The notes under the pieces are model-generated. The model made no database searches. It had not been told where the DNA came from and saw only the letters and a list, made by a program, of their open reading frames with translations. The position numbers and the translations under genes were made by a program. From Rhodospirillaceae bacterium (GTDB lineage Bacteria; Pseudomonadota; Alphaproteobacteria; Rhodospirillales; Rhodospirillaceae), in NCBI GenBank assembly GCA_004297485.1, contig SCTM01000096.1, positions 1 through 64,000 of the forward strand: 64,000 nt of DNA. The letters run 5' to 3'. Shown in pieces: positions 41,144 to 50,422 of this stretch. The first letter of the stretch is position 1. Every line of letters starts with the position of its first letter.

Positions 41144-42253
41144 ATGGTTGAAAAACCACTCGATTACCGGGATGCGGGGGTTGACTACGCCAAGATTGAC
41201 CCGCTCAAGATCGCCGCCCAGCGCGCCGCCAGGGACACCGCCGCCAACCTGCTCCGCACGCCCTACCGGGAAGTGGAAGCCTCGCGCGGGGAATCGGCCT
41301 ATGTGGTCGATATGGGCGAGTTCCTGCTGGCGTCCATTACCGAATGCTTGGGCACCAAGGTGCTGATCGCCGACGCCATGCGGGCCGTGACCGGCAAGAC
41401 CTATTTCGACGCCATCGCCCAGGACACTCTTGCGATGGCTATTAACGACATCATCACCGTGGGTGCCACGCCCATTTCCGTACAGGCCTATTGGGCGGCG
41501 GGAAGCAGCGCGTGGTTCGACGACGCGGCCCGTGCGCACGATCTGGTCGAAGGCTGGAAAGCCGCCTGTAATAAATGTGGTGTCGCGTGGGGCGGCGGCG
41601 AGACGCCCAGCCTGGGCGGCGTCGTCCATGCCGACACCATCGACCTGGCGGCGTCGTGCATCGGCGTGGTGCGTCCCAAGGAGCGTCTGACCATCGCCGA
41701 CAAACTTAAGCCCGGCGATGCCATCGTATTGCTGGCGGCGAGCGGCATCCACGCCAACGGCGTTTCGTTGGCACGAAAAGTGGCCGAGGAATTGCCGGAC
41801 GGCTACGCCACCAAGATTTCCGATGGCCGCCTTTACGGCGATGCGCTCCTTGACCCGACGGTTCTGTATTCGCCGGTGACCGAAGCGCTGTTCGCCGCCG
41901 GGATCGTTCCCCATTACTGCGCCAACATCACCGGCCATGGCTGGCGCAAAGTCATGCGCCATCCGCGCGCGCTCACATACCGGTTCAATAAGATTCCCGC
42001 CGTGCCGCCGGTTCTGGCGTTCATCCAGAAAGCCGCGCGCATGAGCGACGCGGATGCTTATGGGACATTCAACATGGGCGCGGGCTTCGCCCTGTTCGTG
42101 GCGGCGAAGGATGCGGAGAGGACGGTGAGCGTCGCCAGAGGGGCGGGCGTCGATGCGCTCGTCGCGGGCATTGTGGAAGCCGGCGCGAAGCAAGTGGTGA
42201 TCGAACCCCTGGGCGTCACCTTCACCGACGCGGACATGCATTTGAGGGCGTAG
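41144..42253 (+). CDS. purM: Phosphoribosylformylglycinamidine cyclo-ligase
   Basis: YRDAGVDYAKID; GGGETPSLGGVVHADTIDLAASCIGVV; ITGHGWRKVMRHPRALTYRF. Confidence 0.93.
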   Translation: MVEKPLDYRDAGVDYAKIDPLKIAAQRAARDTAANLLRTPYREVEASRGESAYVVDMGEFLLASITECLGTKVLIADAMRAVTGKTYFDAIAQDTLAMAINDIITVGATPISVQAYWAAGSSAWFDDAARAHDLVEGWKAACNKCGVAWGGGETPSLGGVVHADTIDLAASCIGVVRPKERLTIADKLKPGDAIVLLAASGIHANGVSLARKVAEELPDGYATKISDGRLYGDALLDPTVLYSPVTEALFAAGIVPHYCANITGHGWRKVMRHPRALTYRFNKIPAVPPVLAFIQKAARMSDADAYGTFNMGAGFALFVAAKDAERTVSVARGAGVDALVAGIVEAGAKQVVIEPLGVTFTDADMHLRA

Positions 42254-42258
42254 GTCCA

Positions 42259-42351
42259 CCGTCATCCTGGGGCCAAGCCCCAGGACCCATTCCTCAAGGC
42301 GCGTCAATGTTTAACGCTCCAGACCCCACCAACAAACGCCAGGGTGACGGA
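42259..42351. repeat. REP-like palindromic element (GTCATCCTGGGGCCAAGCCCCAGGA type)
   Basis: CCTGGGG-CCAAG-CCCCAGG hairpin, closing GGGTGACGG. Confidence 0.7.
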
Positions 42352-42359
42352 TAAGAATT

Positions 42360-42491
42360 TTAAATCTTATCCAAATCGATCTCGCCCGTAAAAATCCGCT
42401 TGAGCGTTTCCACGTAGAGCGTTTGCTCCCGCGCCTGAACGCATTCAGCCAAGGATTCAGGCAGGTCACACTTAAAACAACTGTAGCTCAT
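42360..42491 (-). pseudogene. Second copy of purN 3' end (43-aa ORF MSYSCFKCDLPESLAECVQAREQTLYVETLKRIFTGEIDLDKI)
   Basis: Last 26 residues identical to resident PurN C-terminus; 38 bp identical run at 42391-42428 vs 43579-43616. Confidence 0.85.
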
Positions 42492-42804
42492 GCGCTCCTG
42501 GCAGGAGAATCAAATCAGTGGAAGGCCTCAGGGTCAGAACAACCTATTTGGATTCAGTGACCCTTCAACTGGAAGACCTTTTGATTACTCGTCGCCCGAT
42601 GCATCGATCGGTGCCTTTCGGAATTCACAGTGGTACCGGCGCCTACAAAATAAGACAGACGCGGACAGCTTCGTAAACGAATTACTCGATACCGAGGATG
42701 GAAAGAAAAAGTATAATTCCATCAATCCAAACTACGGCTCATTTGTCCACGGCATGATCAACACAATCGATCGCCGTCTGCCGATCTGGGAGCAATCGCG
42801 TTGA
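42490..42804 (+). CDS. Uncharacterised accessory ORF, possibly a truncated C-terminal domain
   Basis: Open frame coupled to the next ORF (TTGA overlap); no clear ribosome-binding site for the ATG; no recognised domain. Confidence 0.45.
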   Translation: MRSWQENQISGRPQGQNNLFGFSDPSTGRPFDYSSPDASIGAFRNSQWYRRLQNKTDADSFVNELLDTEDGKKKYNSINPNYGSFVHGMINTIDRRLPIWEQSR

Positions 42805-43451
42805 AAATTATCGCTTTCGTTCTTGTTTGCCTCGCGACCACCCTAGCTTGGTCGCAGGATCAACAGGGGAACGCGCTTGGTCGACAACAACCAAGCGCTC
42901 ATTGGGTGACGTTTGATACGCCTCGTGATGATGCAACTTACGGCGCGAGAATAACGCTCCCGCCTGGCTACCACCTGTGCGGCCTTGCAGGTAGCGATTC
43001 AAGCCTTGAATGGTATTACGTAATGCTCGACCCTGGGATACGGTGTGAACGTTTACGTTTGCCGGCGGGCAATGAGCGAATGCCCGATTTCGTTCTCATC
43101 GGACACAATCCCGACACTGCCTTTCAATACAAAGCGACCGATGACTATGTCAAAGCGGAACCGTTTTATTGCCATGGCATGAGCTACGATTATAAGATGC
43201 CGCACTCAATTTCGAATGCCCCCACATCGATCATAGCCGCAGGAAAGATTCTAGCCGGGCTGGACACCGTGGCCTGCATACGGCAGGACGACGAGAAAGG
43301 GCGTTACTCCAAAGCATTTCTCGCCTACAGGCCTAAGCCGGACGATACCGGGCACGGATACGAGATTGCAGCGTATGTTCATACAAAGAACAAACGCCAA
43401 GCCGACAAGCTCGTTGAACAGATCGCAAAATCTTTCAAGCTTCTCGATTGA
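42801..43451 (+). CDS. Uncharacterised secreted Cys-containing protein
   Basis: Signal peptide MKIIAFVLVCLATTLAWSQ (TTG start), several Cys, followed by a terminator. Confidence 0.65.
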   Translation: MKIIAFVLVCLATTLAWSQDQQGNALGRQQPSAHWVTFDTPRDDATYGARITLPPGYHLCGLAGSDSSLEWYYVMLDPGIRCERLRLPAGNERMPDFVLIGHNPDTAFQYKATDDYVKAEPFYCHGMSYDYKMPHSISNAPTSIIAAGKILAGLDTVACIRQDDEKGRYSKAFLAYRPKPDDTGHGYEIAAYVHTKNKRQADKLVEQIAKSFKLLD

Positions 43452-43491
43452 AGCACTTTGGCCGCCAACGTCTATAGTCATCAGCTCATAC

Positions 43492-43520
43492 GCCCCCGGC
43501 TCCGGCCGGGGGCTTTTTTT
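43492..43520 (+). terminator. Intrinsic terminator
   Basis: GCCCCCGGC-TCCG-GCCGGGGGC-TTTTTTT. Confidence 0.85.
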
Positions 43521-43547
43521 GTTGCCAGCACATATGCGCCGGACAAT

Positions 43548-44168
43548 CTAAATCTTATCCAGATCTATCTCGCCGGTGAAAATCCGCTTGAGCGTTTCCA
43601 CGTAGAGCGTTTGCTCGCGTGCCTGGACTCGCGCGGCCAAAGTCTCCGGCGTGTCGCCAGGTTGCACCGGCACGCGGTCCTGCGCCACGATCGGGCCATG
43701 GTCATAGACATCGTCAACGAGGTGGATGGTGACGCCGGTTTCCTTGTCGCCGCTGGCGAGCACGGCCTCGTGGACGCGCTTGCCGTACATGCCCTGGCCG
43801 CCGAACTTGGGCAGCAGCGCCGGATGGACGTTGAGAATGCGCCGCTTGAATACGCCGAGGGTCTCGGGCCCCAGCTTGCGCATGTAGCCCGCGAGGATCA
43901 CCAGATCGGCGCCCGCCATGGACAAGGTCGAGGCGATGGTGGCGTCGGCCTCGGCGTCGGAGCCCGCCGTGGTCGCGCTGATGTGCGAAGCCGGAATCTT
44001 GTTGGCCTTGGCCCAGGCCATGGCCGCGCTGTCGCCGTTGTTGCTGATGAGCAGCACCGCCTGGGCACGGATTTGCGCCTGCTTACACGCCGCCACAATG
44101 GCACGCATGTTGGTGCCGTTGTGGGAGGCGAGGAAAGCCAGACTGGGACGCGCTGGAAACCGTGCCAT
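43548..44168 (-). CDS. purN: Phosphoribosylglycinamide formyltransferase
   Basis: LASHNGTNMRAIVAAC; ILNVHPALLPKFGGQGMYGKRVHEAVLASGDKETGVTIHLVD. Confidence 0.95.
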   Translation of the reverse strand: MARFPARPSLAFLASHNGTNMRAIVAACKQAQIRAQAVLLISNNGDSAAMAWAKANKIPASHISATTAGSDAEADATIASTLSMAGADLVILAGYMRKLGPETLGVFKRRILNVHPALLPKFGGQGMYGKRVHEAVLASGDKETGVTIHLVDDVYDHGPIVAQDRVPVQPGDTPETLAARVQAREQTLYVETLKRIFTGEIDLDKI

Positions 44169-44178
44169 CGCGTCTTTC

Positions 44179-44307
44179 CTAGAGCTTGATCGTTTCGTGT
44201 TGAAGCAGGTCTTTCCCCTCACCCCAACCCTCGCCCCAACGGGGAGAGGGTGCCGAGCGGAGCGCGACGGTGAGGGGGAGATTCAACCTCATCAAATCTT
44301 TCTCTAG
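44179..44307. repeat. 129-bp dispersed element (copy 2, inverted relative to copy 1)
   Basis: Reverse complement aligns over full length with 7471-7599; CTAGAG...CTCTAG ends. Confidence 0.9.
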
Positions 44308-44314
44308 GTGACGA

Positions 44315-44737
44315 CTAGCCGACGATTTCGGTGCCGGCGAAGAAGTAGGCGATCTCGGTCGCCGCGTTCTCCGGAGAGTCGGAACCGTGCACGGAATTGG
44401 CTTCGATGGATTCGGCATGCACCTTGCGGATGGTGCCTTCGGCCGCATTGGCGGGATTGGTGGCGCCCATGACTTCACGATTCTTGGCGACCGCGTTTTC
44501 GCCTTCCAGCACCTGCACCACCACCGGGCCGGAGGTCATGAACGTGCACAGGTCGTTGAAGAACGGACGGGCCTTGTGAACGCCGTAGAAGGCCTCGGCC
44601 TGGGCGCGGGACATGTGGATGCGCTTCTGGGCAACGATGCGCAGGCCGGCCGCCTCGAGCATGGCGTTGACCTTGCCGGTCAGATTGCGACGGGTGGCAT
44701 CGGGCTTGATGATGGAGAACGTGCGTTCGATGGCCAT
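44315..44737 (-). CDS. ndk: Nucleoside diphosphate kinase
   Basis: [40 protein letters not shown]. Confidence 0.97.
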   Translation of the reverse strand: MAIERTFSIIKPDATRRNLTGKVNAMLEAAGLRIVAQKRIHMSRAQAEAFYGVHKARPFFNDLCTFMTSGPVVVQVLEGENAVAKNREVMGATNPANAAEGTIRKVHAESIEANSVHGSDSPENAATEIAYFFAGTEIVG

Positions 44738-44887
44738 GGGAACCTTCTTGAGATAATCTGAATTGGATCAACCGGCCTTGTAAATGACCAGCAGGAAAGC
44801 GCGCGGCGTTATAGACAAGCCCACCGGCCGAGGCAATGGCGGGGACGAGACAGCATCAGGTTAATTAGGCATCCGCGGGAGATTACA

Positions 44888-45017
44888 CTGTCGTCATTCC
44901 CGGGCTTGTCCCGGGAATCCAGAGTCGCGAAGCTGGAAAGCTGCCATGAAACCGGCGCTATCGGTAGCGTACCGAGTCACAAGCTCTGGGTCCCAAGGAC
45001 AAGCCTTGGGACGACAG
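44888..45017. repeat. Paired REP-like (BIME-like) element
   Basis: CTGTCGTCATTCCCGGGCTTGTCCCGGGAATCC ... GGGTCCCAAGGACAAGCCTTGGGACGACAG; two inverted hairpins with outer CTGTCGTC/GACGACAG. Confidence 0.85.
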
Positions 45018-45088
45018 TTGAAGGATAAGCATGCCGATTGCGATCGCACCAGCGTAGACCATAGAGCCATTGTCTTGCACGTCGAGTC

Positions 45089-45535
45089 TCAGCTGGCCTT
45101 TTCCTGCCAGCCCGACTCGGTCTGTTGCCAATAATGCAGCTCATGGCCGGCGGCTTTGGCCTCCGACCAGCGGTTACGCGCCGCCGCCGTGGCGGTTTCA
45201 TCGGCGCCGTCGAACATGTCCAGGCAGCGGTCGTAGTCCCCCAGGCGGCCTGCGGTCATGCCGTCCGTGAGGACCAGAACCCGAGCGGCATTGGGGTTTT
45301 CCTCATGGTCGGTGAGCCAGATGGGCTGGTCGGCGGCGGAGCCATCCTTCCGGGTGCCGTGAGGAAGCCAGGAGTCAGAGTTATAGGTCCACAGCACATC
45401 GGCCAGGGCCTCGACCCGGGTCTCGGACCCGGCCAGGACCACCGCCCGCTGGCCGGCCTGCAGGACCTTTTCCAGAATCAGCGGCAGCGCCCGTTCCAGG
45501 GGCGAGGTCAGGAGATGATAGAAATCGACCCGCAT
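45089..45535 (-). CDS. holC: DNA polymerase III chi subunit
   Basis: VDFYHLLTSPLERALPLILEKVLQAGQRAVVL; LWTYNSDSWLPHGT. Confidence 0.93.
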   Translation of the reverse strand: MRVDFYHLLTSPLERALPLILEKVLQAGQRAVVLAGSETRVEALADVLWTYNSDSWLPHGTRKDGSAADQPIWLTDHEENPNAARVLVLTDGMTAGRLGDYDRCLDMFDGADETATAAARNRWSEAKAAGHELHYWQQTESGWQEKAS

Positions 45536-45558
45536 GACGTACCGCGATTCTGAAGGTT

Positions 45559-47028
45559 CTAGTGGAGCTTCACACCGAGGAAGTGCACGTTATCGCCGGA
45601 GACCACCCGTAGCAGGATGGTCTTGCGTCCGGCCTTTTGCGCCGCCTGGAGCGCCGCCTGGGCATCGGCCGGCGTGGCGACGGCGGCCTGCTGGATTTCA
45701 TCGATCACGTCACCCCGGTGCAGGCCTTCCTGTGCCGCGTCCATGTCCTCATCCACATCGAGCACGACGAGGCCGTGAATATTCTCGGGAATATCGTACT
45801 TGTCCCGGGCATGGTCGGAGATCTCCGCGACGCCGACGCCGAGTTCCTTCAGCTCGGTCCGGACGATGGGAGTCTGGGTATCGTCGGCGGCATCGGGGGC
45901 GTTCGCCGCCGGCTCCTCCTTGAGTTCGCCGATCTTCAGCTTGACGGGGACCTGCTTGCCCTGGCGCCACACCTCAACGTCAACCGTGCGGTCCACCGGC
46001 GTGTTCGCCACCAATCGCGGCAGCTCCCGCATCTTACCGACAGCCTTGCCGTCGAAGGACATGATCACATCGCCGACCTGAACCGCGGATTTGGCCGCCG
46101 GCCCGTCGTCGTCGACTGCGGACACCAGCGCGCCGCGGCTACGGTCGAGACCCAGGCTTTCGGCGATCTCCGGCGTCACGGTTTGGATTTTGACGCCCAG
46201 CCAGCCACGCCGCGTGCGTCCGAACTTGCGCAGGTCGTCGAGCACCGGACGGACCAGATTCGATGGTGCCGCGAAACCGACGCCGGCGCTGCCGCCGGTC
46301 ACCGAATAGATCGCCGTGTTGATGCCGATCACCTCGCCGTTCTGATTGAGCAAGGGGCCGCCGGAATTGCCGCGATTAATGGCCGCGTCGGTCTGCAGGA
46401 AGTCGTCATACTGCCCGGCGTTGATGTCGCGGGCGCGGGCGGAAATAATTCCGGCGCTGACCGAGCCGCCGAGACCAAACGGATTGCCGATCGCCAGCAC
46501 CCACTCGCCAACCCTGGCGGCATCGGAATTGCCCCAGACCAGCGGCTTCAGGTCGCGTTTCGCGTTCACTTTCAGGAGTGCCACGTCGACTTTCGGATCG
46601 CGGCCGACCACCTGGGCCGCCAGCACCGTGTCGTCCTGGAGAATGACGGAAATCTTGTCGGCGTTCTCGATCACATGGTTGTTGGTGACGATATAGCCGG
46701 CCTTGTCGATGATGAAACCGGAGCCGAGGGAGGTTTGGCGACGCTTATGCGGATGGGCGTCCTCGTCATCGCCATGGCGGTGATTCTCGAAATAGTCGCG
46801 GAACCATTCCTCAAGCGGCGTGTCGTCGTCCATCTCCTCGTCCCCTTTCTTGGGGTCGATGATCTGGCTTGAGGAAATATTGACCACCGAAGGCAACAGC
46901 CGCTCGGCAAGGTCGGCGAATCCATCCGACGGCGCGTGCGCGGCAAATGCCGGTTCAAGCGCAAGACCCACAACGGCGATAATCACCATGGTCGCGGTGC
47001 GCGCGAAGGTACGGAGAGGATTGTTCAC
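45559..47028 (-). CDS. DegP/Do-like periplasmic serine protease with PDZ domains
   Basis: SLGSGFIIDKAGYIVTNNHVIENAD; DAAINRGNSGGPLLNQNGEVIGINTAI. Confidence 0.95.
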   Translation of the reverse strand: MNNPLRTFARTATMVIIAVVGLALEPAFAAHAPSDGFADLAERLLPSVVNISSSQIIDPKKGDEEMDDDTPLEEWFRDYFENHRHGDDEDAHPHKRRQTSLGSGFIIDKAGYIVTNNHVIENADKISVILQDDTVLAAQVVGRDPKVDVALLKVNAKRDLKPLVWGNSDAARVGEWVLAIGNPFGLGGSVSAGIISARARDINAGQYDDFLQTDAAINRGNSGGPLLNQNGEVIGINTAIYSVTGGSAGVGFAAPSNLVRPVLDDLRKFGRTRRGWLGVKIQTVTPEIAESLGLDRSRGALVSAVDDDGPAAKSAVQVGDVIMSFDGKAVGKMRELPRLVANTPVDRTVDVEVWRQGKQVPVKLKIGELKEEPAANAPDAADDTQTPIVRTELKELGVGVAEISDHARDKYDIPENIHGLVVLDVDEDMDAAQEGLHRGDVIDEIQQAAVATPADAQAALQAAQKAGRKTILLRVVSGDNVHFLGVKLH

Positions 47029-47091
47029 GCGATCACTCCATGCATTGCGCTACGCCCCGGCAAGCCGTGGCCGGAAACCGGTCCGCGCGCT

Positions 47092-47958
47092 CTATTTGCC
47101 GGGGATATGGTTGAAGTACTTGAAGAACTCCGAGTCCGGCGTAATCACCATGGTCGTCCCGGTGCCCATCGCCGCCCGGTAAGCTTCGAGCGACCGGAAG
47201 AAGGCATAGAACTCCGGGTCCTTGCCCTGGGCGGCGTTGAGGATGCGACGGCTTTCCGCTTCGCCATCGCCGCGCAGGATCTGCGACTGCCGTTCGGCCT
47301 CGGCGATGATCACGGTGCGGTCATGATCCGCCGCCGCTTCGATCTTGGCCTTCTCCTCTTGGCCCAGACCGCGTTTTTCGGCAGCCTCGGCAACGCGGTC
47401 GGAGCGCATGCGGTTATACGTCGCCTGCGTCGTGTCCTGGGTCAAATCCGTGCGAACGATGCGCACGTCCACCACTTCGATGCCGAACTCGGCCGCGCGG
47501 CGGCGCGTAGCGTCGGCAATCTCGCGCATGATGGTCGGACGCTTGTCCCCAAGCACGTCGGCCAGTTCGGCGCGGCCCAGGGCATCGCGTACACCGCCGT
47601 TCAGAATGTTTCCGAATCGATCGCGAAAAACCGTTTCCGTTTGAACGCTCTGGAAGAACTTGAGCGGATCGACAATGCGGTAGCGGGCAAACGCGTCAAC
47701 GTTGATACGCCGCTGATCGATCAGCGACATGTCCTGACTTGGCGGGTCGAGGTCGAGAATGCGGGCATCGTAATAGAATACGTCCTGCACCAGCGGCAGT
47801 TTGAAATGCAGGCCGGGTTCGGCGACGACCTTTTTCGGCTCGCCGAATTGCAGCACGAGCGCTTGCTGAGTCTGGTGAACCGTAAACATCGATCCGGTCA
47901 GCAGCAGGAAGGCAATCACGCCCGCGACGATGAAGAGGATGGTGCGGGTGGAGATCAT
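47092..47958 (-). CDS. hflC: HflC, FtsH protease modulator
   Basis: SPFH domain TVHQTQQALVLQFGEPKKVV; downstream of hflK with 4-bp overlap. Confidence 0.93.
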   Translation of the reverse strand: MISTRTILFIVAGVIAFLLLTGSMFTVHQTQQALVLQFGEPKKVVAEPGLHFKLPLVQDVFYYDARILDLDPPSQDMSLIDQRRINVDAFARYRIVDPLKFFQSVQTETVFRDRFGNILNGGVRDALGRAELADVLGDKRPTIMREIADATRRRAAEFGIEVVDVRIVRTDLTQDTTQATYNRMRSDRVAEAAEKRGLGQEEKAKIEAAADHDRTVIIAEAERQSQILRGDGEAESRRILNAAQGKDPEFYAFFRSLEAYRAAMGTGTTMVITPDSEFFKYFNHIPGK

Positions 47959-49133
47959 TGGCCGGCATCCTTTGGCGTCGCATGCTGAATTTGCGGCAAC
48001 GGCAGGTAGGGCAACACGCCCGAGCCTTTGGCCTTGTCGTCGATCACCACCTTGTCCGCCTTGCCATAGATTTCCTGCATCGCCTCCACGTACATGCGCC
48101 GGGCGGTGATGTCCTTGTTGGCGGCGTAGGTCTGGTAGAACGCGGTGAAGCGCGCCGCCTGGCCTTCGGCTTCCTTGACCAGTTTTTCCTTCTCGGCGGT
48201 CGCGGCTTGAACCATGCGCGCCGCCTCGCCGTCGGCACGCGGTACCACGTCGTTGCGGTAAGCGAGCGCCTCGTTACGCAAGCGCTCCTCGTCCTGCTTC
48301 GCGCGCTGCACGTCGTTGAAGGCGTCGATAACTTCCTTCGGCGGATCGGCGTCCTGAATGCGCAAATCGAGAATCGTGATGCCAGCGTTGTAGCCGTCCA
48401 TGATGTTCTGGAGAAGATCCCGCGCCTGTTGGGCGACAATCTCGCGCTGGTTGGTCAGGACCGACTGCAGGGGATTGAGACCGATAATCTCGCGCAACGC
48501 GCTTTCCGCCGCGACCTTCACGGTCGCCTCCGGATCGCGCATGCTGAAAAGATATTCTCCGGCATTGCGGATGCGCCATTGAACGACGAATTTCACGTCG
48601 ACGATATTCTGATCTCCGGTCAGCACGAGGCTTTCTTCTGGAACGTCGCGGAGATTCCCGCCGGTGCCGCGAAAGCCGATGGTGACCTGATTGGTCTGCG
48701 TGACCTTGGGCTTGATGACCTCGCCGATGGGTTCGGGGAACCAGTAATTCAAACCGGGCTGCGTGGTCTTGACGTATCTGCCGAACAGCAATTCAACGCC
48801 TTCTTCCTCGGGCTGAACGCGGTAGAAGCCGCTGATGCCCCACAGGAAGAGAATAAGCGCGGCGACCACCCAGAGGACGCGCCCGCCGCCCAGACCACCG
48901 GGCAGCATGCGCCGCAGGCGTTCCTGGCCCCGCCGCAGCAATTCCTCAAGATCGGGCGCGCCGGCAGGTCCGCGATCGCGGTTACCCCACGGATTGTTGT
49001 TATTGCCGCCGCCACCGCCGCCGCCACTGCCCCACGGGCCGCCGCCCCAGGGTCCACCGCCTTGTTGTTTATAAAACAATAGATTAATCCTTCGCCTGCC
49101 GCCTCGACCGGTGCCCACGGTGCTCGGACCCAT
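47955..49133 (-). CDS. hflK: HflK, FtsH protease modulator (start uncertain)
   Basis: Gly-rich N-terminus; FYRVQPEEEGVELLFGRYVKTTQPGLNYWFPEPI. Confidence 0.92.
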   Translation of the reverse strand: MGPSTVGTGRGGRRRINLLFYKQQGGGPWGGGPWGSGGGGGGGNNNNPWGNRDRGPAGAPDLEELLRRGQERLRRMLPGGLGGGRVLWVVAALILFLWGISGFYRVQPEEEGVELLFGRYVKTTQPGLNYWFPEPIGEVIKPKVTQTNQVTIGFRGTGGNLRDVPEESLVLTGDQNIVDVKFVVQWRIRNAGEYLFSMRDPEATVKVAAESALREIIGLNPLQSVLTNQREIVAQQARDLLQNIMDGYNAGITILDLRIQDADPPKEVIDAFNDVQRAKQDEERLRNEALAYRNDVVPRADGEAARMVQAATAEKEKLVKEAEGQAARFTAFYQTYAANKDITARRMYVEAMQEIYGKADKVVIDDKAKGSGVLPYLPLPQIQHATPKDAGQ

Positions 49134-49311
49134 GACTTGGAATCGGACACTGGGCCCATGGGGATCGGCCCTATTATGCCGGGGATGTCTTTACCCTGCA
49201 GTCGGTTGAAAGGTCGGCTGTTGGCCTTATAGGACATCGGCCGACGGGTCGCAACGAAGGCCGGATTTGGACCTGTACGCCCATGGGTCCGCTACCAGGA
49301 GATGACAACCG

Positions 49312-50418
49312 ATGGCCGCCGTCACCCGAGACCAGATTATGGCCGCCCTCGCCGCCGTCGATTCCGGCACCGGCGGCATGGACGTGACCGCGCGCGGGTG
49401 GGTAAAGGACATCCTCATCAAGGACGGTCACGTAACCTTCACCCTTGAGGTTCCCGCCCAGTTGGGACCGAAGCTCGAACCGGTGCGCGCGGCGGCGGAA
49501 AAGGCCGTGACCGCGCTCCCGGGTGTCATTTCTGTGACCGCGGTGCTGACAGCCGCGGCCGCCGCAGCACAGGCCACGCCCCAGCAGAAGGGCGGCGCAA
49601 GCAAGCTCGAACTCACCGGCGTGCGTTTCGTCGTTGCGGTGGCCTCGGGCAAGGGCGGAGTCGGCAAGTCCACCACCGCCGCCAATCTGGCCTTCGCCCT
49701 CGCCGGCCAGGGACACAAGGTGGCGATCTTCGATGCCGACATTTTCGGCCCGTCCATGCCGCGCATGCTGGGACTGGCCGGCAAGAAGCCATCCTCCGAC
49801 GGCAAGCGCGTGCAGCCCCTGGTCAGTCATGGCGTCAAGGTCATGTCCATTGGCTTCATGATCGCCGAGGACGATCCAATCATCTGGCGTGGCCCCATGG
49901 TCATGGGCGCCCTGGAACAGATGTTGCGGGACGTGGACTGGGGCGAACTGGACGTGATGGTGATCGACATGCCGCCCGGTACCGGCGACACCCAGCTCAC
50001 CATTTCCCAGCGCGTGCCGCTGGCGGGCGCGGTGATCGTCTCCACGCCCCAGGACATCGCGCTGTTGGACGCGCGCAAGGGACTCAACATGTTCCGCAAG
50101 GTCGAGGTGCCGATCCTCGGGATCATCGAGAACATGAGCTACTACGTATGTCCCAAGTGCGGGAATCGCGAGGACATTTTCGACCACGGCGGCGCGCACC
50201 GCACGGCCGATAAATTCGAGGCCGAGTTCCTCGGCGAGATTCCCCTGGACATCAAGATCCGGGAAACGTCAGACGGCGGTCATCCCATCGTCGTCGCCGA
50301 GCCGGACGGACCACACGCCAAGGCTTATGGCGTCATCGCCGCACGTCTGTGGGAAAAGCTGAACGGCGCGCAGCGCAAGGCGCCGAAGATCAGCTTGGGG
50401 AATTTGTTTAAGCGGTGA
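49312..50418 (+). CDS. Mrp/ApbC Fe-S carrier P-loop ATPase
   Basis: VAVASGKGGVGKSTTAANLAFALA; YVCPKCGNREDIF. Confidence 0.95.
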   Translation: MAAVTRDQIMAALAAVDSGTGGMDVTARGWVKDILIKDGHVTFTLEVPAQLGPKLEPVRAAAEKAVTALPGVISVTAVLTAAAAAAQATPQQKGGASKLELTGVRFVVAVASGKGGVGKSTTAANLAFALAGQGHKVAIFDADIFGPSMPRMLGLAGKKPSSDGKRVQPLVSHGVKVMSIGFMIAEDDPIIWRGPMVMGALEQMLRDVDWGELDVMVIDMPPGTGDTQLTISQRVPLAGAVIVSTPQDIALLDARKGLNMFRKVEVPILGIIENMSYYVCPKCGNREDIFDHGGAHRTADKFEAEFLGEIPLDIKIRETSDGGHPIVVAEPDGPHAKAYGVIAARLWEKLNGAQRKAPKISLGNLFKR

Positions 50419-50422
50419 GTGA

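Noticed and set aside
41075-42307. 410-aa minus-strand ORF
   Set aside because: Antisense shadow of purM.
44179-44478. ORF ending LRSAPSPRWGEGWGEGKDLLQHETIKL (and the similar 7402-7599 ORF)
   Set aside because: The shared peptide is translation of the 129-bp repeat, not a real protein family.
45637-46872. 411-aa plus-strand ORF
   Set aside because: Fully antisense to the clear degP-like protease; low-complexity His/Asp/Arg composition typical of GC-rich shadow ORFs.
47958-49082. 374-aa plus-strand ORF
   Set aside because: Antisense shadow of hflK.
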